Assembly: GCA_009602725.1 (NCBI GenBank)
Contig: WELB01000036.1
Span: 272,494 to 283,533 of the forward strand
Origin: Spirogloea muscicola
Taxonomy: Eukaryota; Streptophyta; Zygnematophyceae; Spirogloeales; Spirogloeaceae
Length of the DNA: 11,040 nt
Direction: 5' to 3'
Below, one piece after another: positions 1 to 5,130 of this stretch (within the stretch, counting starts at the first letter, position 1; each line of letters starts with the position of its first letter). Both the position numbers and the translations under genes were made by a program. Under the pieces are notes generated by a model. The model saw only the letters and a list, made by a program, of their open reading frames with translations. It did not search any database and was not told the origin of the DNA.

Positions 1-6
1 AGCACC

Positions 7-7
<1 letters not shown>

Positions 8-41
<34 letters not shown>
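8..41. repeat. 34-base poly-C homopolymer
   Basis: An uninterrupted run of 34 C residues sits almost at the left edge of the window, followed by C-rich sequence to about position 75. It may be a true intronic homopolymer or an assembly or sequencing artefact near a contig edge; the sequence alone cannot decide. It lies in what I read as intron of the TFIIB gene. Confidence 0.9.
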
Positions 42-157
42 ATACCCCCTTTCCCCGCCGCCCTCCCTTCTCCTCTCTTACTTCAGTAATCGGGGTACTG
101 CTCACTTCTTCAAACGTGGACGTGCTGCTGCTGGCTTGCACGTGCTTTGTGCAATGC

Positions 158-191
158 AAGGATGTCCCTATCACAAGGATGTCCCTGTCAC
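158..191. repeat. 17-bp tandem duplication
   Basis: Two adjacent 17-bp units beginning aaggatgtccct differ at one base (atcac versus gtcac), and a partial third unit follows at 192. It lies in the TFIIB intron. Confidence 0.85.
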
Positions 192-199
192 AAGGATAC

Positions 200-261
200 T
201 GTGTCTTGTGCCGGCTCTTGACCGGCTATTTGTGTCTTGTGCCGGCTCTTGACCGGCTATT
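200..261. repeat. Perfect 31-bp tandem duplication
   Basis: The 31-bp unit beginning tgtgtcttgtgccggctc is present twice head to tail without mismatch (200-230, 231-261). Each unit contains a short internal echo (ccggctcttgaccggct). The identity of the copies suggests a recent duplication in the intron. Confidence 0.9.
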
Positions 262-334
262 TGAATGTACGCATGTGGGCAAAATGTATGACCGAGTCCT
301 GAAGCTCTTTCCTGTACTCTAAGAAACCTCACAG

Positions 335-508
335 GTAACGGGAGTGGCGGAGGTCACCATCCGCAGTGCATACAAGGACCTGCACCCGCACGCCGCAGTC
401 CTGGTGCCCAACTGGTTCGCCGAGCCTGATCAGCTCAAGTTGCTGCCGCGGTCCCCTCGCGAGAAGGAGAAGGACAAGCGATTCCCTTCGGCCATTGTGC
501 CAATGTAG
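335..508 (+). CDS. TFIIB: Transcription initiation factor IIB, C-terminal exon (partial)
   Basis: This is the last coding exon of TFIIB, the general factor that bridges TBP at the core promoter to RNA polymerase II in the nucleus. The exon opens after a cag acceptor at 334 in phase 0 and reads V-T-G-V-A-E-V-T-I-R, then SAYKDLHPHA and VPNWFA. That is the conserved end of the second cyclin-fold repeat of TFIIB (the GVAEVTIR...YKDLYPH region) followed by the short tail. It ends at TAG 506-508 after 57 residues. In the family the protein stops a little after the NWFA/SWFA motif. Here about 24 more residues follow, rich in K, R and E (SPREKEKDKRF), so the tail is somewhat long. The N-terminal zinc ribbon and first repeat lie left of the window. 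Brf1 (the Pol III paralogue) is less likely because this tail matches TFIIB better. The frame stays open beyond the TAG to a TGA at 686. Confidence 0.85.
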   Translation, partial: VTGVAEVTIRSAYKDLHPHAAVLVPNWFAEPDQLKLLPRSPREKEKDKRFPSAIVPM

Positions 509-805
509 GGCGTTCTGCCTTCTCAACCCTGCCGCAGATATTCTTTCCACATTGCGCTGACATCATGGAAAGCCGAGCTGCGCAGCGTGCGCAGCGTCAA
601 AACCTCCACGGACAGGCCTGCAGCAATGTATGCCTCACTGCAATGCTGCTCCACTGGGCCACCCTGGATCCGCCACTTATGGCTTTGATATACATGAGTT
701 TGATATACATACACCTAAGTGCTGACAAGGGGTGCAGGTCTGAGTTGGCAAGGAGTGGGCGCTGGGCAGGCTCTCTTGTGCCGGTTGTGTTTGACAGACG
801 GCTGA

Positions 806-1036
806 GCGGGTAAGGGGATCGATGAAGTAGCATCCCTGCTAGTTCAGAAAGTCAAAGGCAGTGCACAATGGAAGGCAGCCCCCAGGCCCAAAGCCTACAA
901 TCTGCTTCCGGGTCGAAAGATCGATGCAGGAGACTTCTTTTCATCTTTGGCACCTCCTTTTGGGTATCCTGACATCAGCACTACATGGCTAAGTAGGCAT
1001 ACGAGGGCGTCAGGAGACGGGGTCAAGAAGCAATGA
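806..1036 (+). other. Possible unassigned exon (open frame without start)
   Basis: The frame is open for 76 codons between a TGA at 803 and a TGA at 1034. It has no ATG, so if coding it must be an internal or last exon. The translation has mixed composition with a basic middle (AQWKAAPRPKAYNLLPGRK) followed by an acidic-hydrophobic patch (DAGDFFSSLAPPFG). A gtatcc donor-like site follows the PPFG codons near 962. No family is recognised. It could be chance. Confidence 0.2.
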
Positions 1037-1141
1037 CCACCCTCTGCCGAGTGCCAGAGCGGCTAGTACAATGGCACGCCCATATACAGTTGTAGGCCGC
1101 AGGCTGGTTGACCCGCGTAGGAGCTGCAGGCCAACATGTAA

Positions 1142-1389
1142 GGGTTGCTTCCCTATGCCACGAAACAGAGCAGCAGGTCTCAAGCCCCTGCCCCCCAGCC
1201 AGAGCTCGCCCAGAGTTCCGACACACAGAATGGGCCAGAGCGTGCTGCAGACATACTGCCACGTGCAAGCACAACAAGTAGACGTGTTACCGGCAAGACC
1301 AGCTTGGCTAAAACCACACCCTCACGTAAGCTGCATAAGCTGGCAATTCTTTCAACAAGGTTTGAAAGCGAGGAGCTATCTCAATCGTG
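1142..1389 (+). other. Possible unassigned terminal exon
   Basis: An open frame of about 82 codons follows a TAA at 1137-1139 and begins near a TTG, with no ATG. It is polar and Ser/Thr/Gln-rich, then basic, ending in ESEELSQS and TGA. It resembles a disordered protein tail, but no family is recognised. Its end runs into a 25-bp tandem duplication, which would weaken a coding reading. Confidence 0.2.
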
Positions 1390-1412
1390 AAAGCGAGGAG
1401 CGAACTCAATCA
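1363..1412. repeat. 25-bp tandem duplication
   Basis: Two head-to-tail 25-bp units (1363-1387, 1388-1412) both begin tgaaagcgaggagc and end ctcaatc plus one base; three positions in the middle and the last base differ. The period is not a multiple of three. Confidence 0.8.
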
Positions 1413-1570
1413 TACTTGTGGCTGCTATACGATTAGATCCCTCTATGTACACACAAAGTCAGAGCGTCCTTATTGAGCTTCGGAATTATAGATTTCCTGG
1501 GACATAAACCTCTTACGAAGTGATACGTCAGCGCGCACAGCGCACACACGCGCACACAGCTAGCGGATGT

Positions 1571-2020
1571 CTTACCCTGCAGCACCGCCACTGAAGGTCA
1601 GCAGCTTAAAAGCTGTCCCCACATGGGGCGCAGCCACTGCACTTAGCAACGAGCCGGCGGTGGCCCGCAGCTGCAGCAACGCGCTGTTGCAGCAGGCAGC
1701 AGCAGGGCTGCAGCGGCGGGCTGCAGCAACAAGCAAATAGGCAGCAGCAGGGCTTTGCCTCTCTCGGGGCCTCAATAATGTGTTGGATGGCCACCCTTTC
1801 ATTTCAAGCGCACCGCGCCTTCCTATTTCGAGCCGTCACTGGTCCTACTGATGATAAGTCTGGCTTCGGCCCACTTGTAGCGAATGACACGCTTCCCCTC
1901 TGGGTGTGACGATGGTAAGCCAAGGTCTACCACTTAGTAAAGCGGCTGCAGATATTCAAGAATCGGCTGTAAACTGCCAGCCAGATGCATACAGGTGTTC
2001 ATGACGGAGCCAAAGGCTAG
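1571..2020. other. Intergenic, with GCA/CAG-rich simple repeats
   Basis: No supported gene. 1660-1755 is dominated by imperfect gca/cag units (ctgcagcaac, ggcagcagcagggct repeated twice, at 1711 and 1741). This makes open frames on the minus strand rich in Cys and Ala that I take for repeat artefacts. The rest (1800-2020) shows nothing recognisable apart from a TGTAA at 1967. Confidence 0.6.
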
Positions 2021-2041
2021 GCAGACAGGGCGCCCTCAATA

Positions 2042-2080
2042 CCTCCGTGTCAGCAGTAGGAAGTCAGATGAGCTGAGGGG
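2042..2080 (+). repeat. Dispersed repeat, copy A (partner at 10226-10264)
   Basis: These 39 bp match 10226-10264 at 35 of 39 positions, with the core gtgtcagc...gtagg...agatgagctgagggg. Weaker similarity extends leftward (cagggcgccctc versus gagggcgctctg). In the right-hand copy this segment directly follows a retroelement 3' end, so it probably belongs to the same mobile family. Confidence 0.75.
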
Positions 2081-2427
2081 AGGAAGAGCAACCTCGCTGC
2101 GCAAACCAGAGGCTGCTGCAAGGCGACCAGCCCGGCGATGCAAAGCAATCGCCTGGGACCGCTATAGGGACATAGACAAGCGCATACGGTAGCAGGACAC
2201 AAGACCCAAAGGCACCGAGCCACCGGGAAGGGCTGCACCCTGTTCCCGGCGCCGCTGGTCAGCTTGAGAGGCCAGCAGCGAAAGTAACGAGGACCACTTG
2301 GAGGGGCGGCCTGGCCTAAAATGGGGTTGCGACAAATCCAGGAGGCTGAGCTCTCGGCAGGAAGCGAGCGTCTGCTGAAGCGTCTTCCTCCTGCTAGTTT
2401 GTGCATCGTACATACCCATTTGGATGA

Positions 2428-2640
2428 CCTCTCAAGCCATTGGCTTACATTGACGAGCTGTTTCTCGTGCCATGCCAGTCCAAGCTGGCGCGCAGCACGA
2501 AGCAGCGCCTGCTGCTTCGTGCATTACTGAAGCACGGACTCAGGGGGCTAGCCCACACCGAGCCAACCCGCCCGGCCGGGGCGCGCAAAGCACGAGACAC
2601 GGGGCGTCGGACCGTACTTAGCTACACATACGGTGCTGTG
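2428..2640 (+). pseudogene. Possible reverse-transcriptase palm fragment
   Basis: After a TGA at 2425 the + frame reads LKPLAYIDELFLVP, followed by a helix-like KLARSTKQRLLLRALLKHGL and then TEPTRP. The layout resembles the catalytic region of retroelement reverse transcriptases with a YxDD box: a hydrophobic strand, Y-x-D-D, then an alpha helix ending in a GL, then a P-T motif. Here the box reads YIDE, so the second aspartate would be lost. No complete RT domain is visible around it. A perfect 12-bp hairpin (2495-2522) lies inside, which is odd for a coding helix. The nearby retroelement tail at 3136-3390 gives context. Confidence is low; chance similarity is possible. Confidence 0.3.
2495..2522. 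repeat. Perfect 12-bp inverted repeat with 4-nt loop
   Basis: The arm gcacgaagcagc (2495-2506) is followed by gcct and the exact reverse complement gctgcttcgtgc (2511-2522). No T-run follows on either strand, so a bacterial-style terminator is not suggested. It would form a strong RNA or DNA hairpin. Confidence 0.85.
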
Positions 2641-3135
2641 ATGGTTACCAGACCGTTTGGTACACGCTCATTTACATTTACCGGAACCGTTGGAAATCCC
2701 AAACGGAGCCCTTGTCCCCCTTGTACAGAACTGGGACTCTCTAATCCGTTTGTGGGCTGGCCCTTTGCAACTTCTTCTTTTCGCAGACTTCGCCCCCTTC
2801 GTAAGTAAGTTGAGCTCTAGTTGGTGGCAGAACGGCTTCGTTTCTGGCATCTAGTACTCATGCATTGATTACTGACCTTTATGTTTTGACCCGTGGTTAC
2901 TGATCGCGTTAATCTGCTGAAATGTATGTAGATCTTTAGATGTCCTTGCCTGTGTACTTGGCCGTTGGCCTACGGTTGTTTCAAATACACGAAATTATCT
3001 TCGTAAGTACTAGGGACTTCTTGGGGATAAATTCTTGCAGATTCCCCACTGAGCTACTGGCTTGCAGAACGGCGGCCCTGATATGCCCTGATATCAGTTG
3101 TGGGTATCTCTTCTACTCGTGGGTACTGGAGTCTC
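2641..3135. other. Noncoding or decayed mobile DNA
   Basis: No supported gene. The piece gggctggccctttgcaac near 2754, followed by cttcttctttt and cccccttcgtaagtaag, echoes the segments near 3632 and 3782. It is probably another diverged copy of the same dispersed repeat. Otherwise the stretch is AT-richer and featureless. Confidence 0.5.
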
Positions 3136-3390
3136 CCTTCCGCCAACCCCTCCAAGTCGGCGACGACCGCTGGGCATGCGGTCGCTTTGGCGGCCCGGGG
3201 AAAATTTCGTGTATTTCGGGACAAGGAGCGGAAGTATGCCGATCACCCCCCAGGTGATGAGTTCGCGGCCCTTGCCATAGACGTCCACGGGGCTTATGGC
3301 AGCGGCTGGCTGGATCTCCTCCAGCGGCTTGCCCGGCAGGCCATGGAGCGGCGGCCGGGTCCGCCAGGGAAGAAAGGGCTCGCCCATTGA
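3136..3390 (+). pseudogene. Retroelement polyprotein C-terminal tail, copy 1
   Basis: The frame ends at TGA 3388-3390 and reads FRVFRDKERKYADHPPGDEF, then AALAIDVHGAYGSGW and LDLLQRLARQA. A basic helix, then D/E-F-x-P/A-L-A-I/V-D/E-x-x-G-x-x-G, then a leucine helix, is a pattern I associate with the C-terminal ends of reverse-transcriptase polyproteins of algal and other retroelements. That attribution is from memory of the family. It has no ATG and no complete upstream RT, so it is a fragment. It is immediately followed by a sequence (3391-3528) repeated elsewhere, as expected for the 3' end of a mobile element. A second, broken copy of the same tail is at 4060-4170, which confirms a repeated coding segment. 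Class (LINE-like or DIRS-like) is not settled. Confidence 0.55.
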
Positions 3391-3528
3391 GGATAGGGGC
3401 TGGACAAGCCAGCCCAAAAATGAATGAACAAAGAACGAGAAGGGGGCCAGAGGAAGCCAGAGGAAGCGCTAAGAAACCAAAGCACACAAAGAAAGAAAGC
3501 AGCTACAAATTACTCAGTAACCCCTGCT
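3391..3528 (+). mobile_element. Retroelement 3' region, copy 1
   Basis: This sequence directly follows the stop of the C-terminal tail and is shared with 10088-10200. Common blocks are the hairpin ataggggctgg..ccagccc, aatgaac, acgagaagggggcca, gaagcgctaag, and actcagta.cccctgct. Copy 1 has a 10-bp unit ccagaggaag twice (3447-3456, 3457-3466) where copy 2 has it once (10141-10150, one base different). The shared block after a coding stop marks this as a 3' UTR or terminal repeat of the element. Confidence 0.75.
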
Positions 3529-3683
3529 AAGCAGCCGCAAATCAGAGAGGCTAGGGTCCTGGAAGTGGGTCCCCTGGACAGAGCCAGAGGCAGCAGCGAG
3601 GGCTCTCCCGGCNCCACTTCCGAATTCTGCTTTGGGCTGGCCTCTTTCAAACAGCGTAACTTCTCCTGCATCTTGCAGAGCTG
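3529..3683. other. Junction region with one undetermined base
   Basis: Sequence beyond the shared 3' block. 3529-3560 (gcagccgcaaatcagagag) has an inverted, diverged counterpart at 4335-4350. Position 3613 is N, the only ambiguous base in the window. To its right, motifs (tttgggctggcctctttcaaa) belong to inverted copies of the repeat. No gene is seen. Confidence 0.5.
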
Positions 3684-4000
3684 TTTGGTTTAGGCGCCTT
3701 TCGGCCCTTCGGACCCTGACTTCATGATTGGGCTGGTTGTTCACAGCCCCTACCTTCTAGTGGAAGAGCTGTTGTGTCTTGGGCTGGCCTTTAAAAGCCA
3801 CTACCCCTTCGTCGGGGTTACTCTTCTTCTTTTCCAGCTGCAAGTTACTCCGACTTGCTAGTGCTAGAGTAACTTACAGCTGCTGACTCGGGGTTACCAA
3901 GCTCCCATTTGCTGCATCGGTTGCATAGCCGTGTGTTTTAGCGCCTTCCAGATCTTGTTTTGCTTTTTCCCGGCTGGCAAATCACAGCCATCGCTTTCTA
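3684..4000 (-). repeat. Diverged inverted copies of the retroelement 3' repeat
   Basis: Read on the minus strand, several blocks resemble 3391-3528. 3730-3756 (gggctggttgttcacagcccctacc) is close to the reverse complement of the hairpin block, especially of the copy at 10090-10109. 3867-3884 (gagtaacttacagctgct) matches the reverse complement of the cagctacaaattactc block at 15 of 18 positions. 3932-3990 (gtgtgttttagcgccttcc ... cggctggcaaatcacagcc) follows the same order. A shorter echo is at 3782-3810. So at least two old inverted copies lie side by side. Confidence 0.5.
3835..3882. repeat. 16-bp inverted repeat (hairpin)
   Basis: cagctgcaagttactc (3835-3850) pairs with gagtaacttacagctg (3867-3882) with one non-matching base, around a 16-nt loop that itself contains ctag..ctag. 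It overlaps the inverted repeat copy above, so one arm is the older repeat block and the other may be a small inverted duplication of it. Confidence 0.8.
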
Positions 4001-4059
4001 CTGGAAGCTTCTTCCTTCTTTCACGGCCCTGCACCCTTGGAAGAGTTTCTTCTCTGAAG

Positions 4060-4170
4060 GACGAGTTCTTCCCCCTTGCCATCGACGTCCACCGGGGCGT
4101 TTGGCGCTCGGTGACTTGAGCTCCTGCACCGGTTAGCGCGCAACACTGTGTCTCAACGCCACCAAGGGGA
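4060..4170 (+). pseudogene. Retroelement polyprotein C-terminal tail, copy 2 (broken)
   Basis: The frame reads DEFFPLAIDVH, matching DEFAALAIDVH of copy 1. An extra C at about 4093 shifts the frame. In the shifted frame GAFGAR, a TGA at 4112-4114 and LELLHRLAR follow, matching GAYGSGW and LDLLQRLAR of copy 1; the TGA stands where copy 1 has TGG. So the copy carries a +1 frameshift and a nonsense change and is not functional. Unlike copy 1 it is not followed by a + strand 3' block. Confidence 0.6.
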
Positions 4171-4324
4171 GCAGGCCGATCTCAACGCGGCAGGCTCTCT
4201 AGCCCAGGTGTGTCTCAAGCGCCTGTCAGTATCGCTGCACGGTCAATGGCAGATGCGTTGCATTTGCGTGCCGGTCGCGCTTTGGCTGCAGCCTCTGGCT
4301 ATCGACAGGGGCTGCTTCTCGGAG

Positions 4325-4445
4325 GCTAGTGTCTCTGACCTGCGGCTGCTCAAAGGAGCATATTGAGCACCTTGTGGCCATGTGTGCTTCAGCGCTTTTC
4401 TGGCCCCTTCAAATTCTCTTCAACCTCTTTCTGGGCTGGCCAAGG
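4325..4445 (-). repeat. Further inverted, diverged copy of the retroelement 3' repeat
   Basis: ctctgacctgcggctgctca (4334-4353) corresponds to the reverse complement of the block near 3530-3550. gtgtgcttcagcgcttttctggcccctt and ctttctgggctggcc (to about 4440) follow in the same order as in the reverse complement of 3391-3480. The copy is shorter and more diverged than 3391-3528. Confidence 0.45.
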
Positions 4446-4559
4446 CTGGCCTTTGTAGCTCAAATGGCCATGAAAACATCACAAAGCCCACAGCCATCGC
4501 CCTCTTCTCTATGGTCGCGCCATTTCTCTTGCTGAAGAGTCTCTCTCTCTTCGTCTCTA

Positions 4560-5130
4560 CCAGAGGCCCGTGGCTGGGGCGCGCGCGCTCAACCGGCGGT
4601 CGCCAGGCCGCCGGCGAGCGGCGGATTGGTGGTTGAAGGCCCCGCCGCGCCCCGCGGCTAGACCAGCAGCCAGGACTGAACGCTTTTTGTGTCAGCCTCA
4701 AAACTTATCGCGGCGGCCGGGGGAGGTGGCTGCCCGGGGAGGGCTGGGGGGCAGAAATTGAAGCAGCTCTCGTCCCGCCGCCAGTGTGAACGGGGATCAC
4801 CGGCCCCCCCTCCCCGCTGGAAGCTGAGTCCCTTAACGCCCGCCTCTCCCCGTCCGCCCTCCCGCCTGCGCCACCGCGCCCCTCCCTCCACTCTCTCCCT
4901 CTTCCTTTTGAGGGCCCCCGCCCCATTCCCGTCACCGTCTGGCCACCCGTTCCTTTCCCGCAGCTTCCGGCCTCCCTCCCTCCTAAGCAGCAGTTGGCCC
5001 CCGCCGCCGCCGCCGCCGCCTCCGCCGCCGCCGCCGGCGAGGTCCCCGTGGCCCGTCTGCCAGGTCGCCGCCGCGCCGCCTCAGGAAAGCGCCGCACTCG
5101 CCGCCGCAGGGCCGCCGCCTGGCTGCCGCT
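4560..5130 (+). promoter_or_regulatory. GC-rich 5' region and presumed 5' UTR/promoter of the permease gene
   Basis: GC content rises sharply from about 4560 and stays high to the start codon, with many CpG and CCG units. I see no clear TATA box. Large open frames on both strands here are products of GC bias, not genes: they give Pro/Ala/Arg/Ser-rich or Gly/Arg-rich translations and overlap the permease start in other frames. The transcription start cannot be placed from sequence alone. Confidence 0.5.
5001..5037. repeat. CCG trinucleotide tract
   Basis: An almost pure (CCG)n tract with one interrupting T at 5021 lies about 95 nt upstream of the permease ATG, probably in its 5' UTR, where a G/C-only repeat can form stable structure in the mRNA. 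Confidence 0.85.

Larger units (their letters stand above)
42..334 (+). other. Intron sequence upstream of the last TFIIB exon
   Basis: This stretch holds no recognisable TFIIB exon and ends in a normal 3' splice site (acctcacag, ending at 334). The short open frame starting near 116 has no family resemblance and overlaps tandem repeats, so I treat it as chance. The stretch carries a 17-bp unit repeated twice (158-174 and 175-191, one mismatch) and a perfect 31-bp tandem duplication (200-230 and 231-261), both consistent with recent slippage in noncoding DNA. The donor side of the intron lies outside the window. Confidence 0.6.
509..1570 (+). other. Region downstream of TFIIB, no named gene; two possible exons
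   Basis: I recognise no gene here. The first part is presumably TFIIB 3' UTR. A 12-bp core (tttgatatacat) is repeated at 684 and 699. Two frames lacking any ATG look more protein-like than chance. One is 806-1033, 76 codons ending in TGA 1034, with a stretch reading AYNLLPGRKIDAGDFFSSLA. The other is about 1142-1387, ending in TGA, with KLHKLAILSTRFESEELSQS. A TGTAA, the usual green-algal polyadenylation signal, occurs at 1136. An alternating GC/CA tract (1530-1558) could adopt Z-form. A separate 121-codon ATG frame at 1071-1433 overlaps the second stretch in another frame and is less convincing. Confidence 0.35.

Noticed and set aside
158-261. Repeats in the TFIIB intron as a CRISPR-like array
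   Set aside because: The units are directly tandem with no spacers, there are only two copies each, and the DNA is eukaryotic.
1572-1802. Cys/Ala-rich minus-strand frames
   Set aside because: They are translations of an imperfect GCA/CAG repeat; two frames look equally open.
2050-2406. 118-codon minus-strand frame
   Set aside because: Cys/Pro/Leu/Arg composition without motifs; it overlaps a dispersed repeat.
4286-4366. QPLAIDRG in a + frame as a third copy of the retroelement LAID motif
   Set aside because: Only five residues agree and the flanking helix and Gly pattern are absent.
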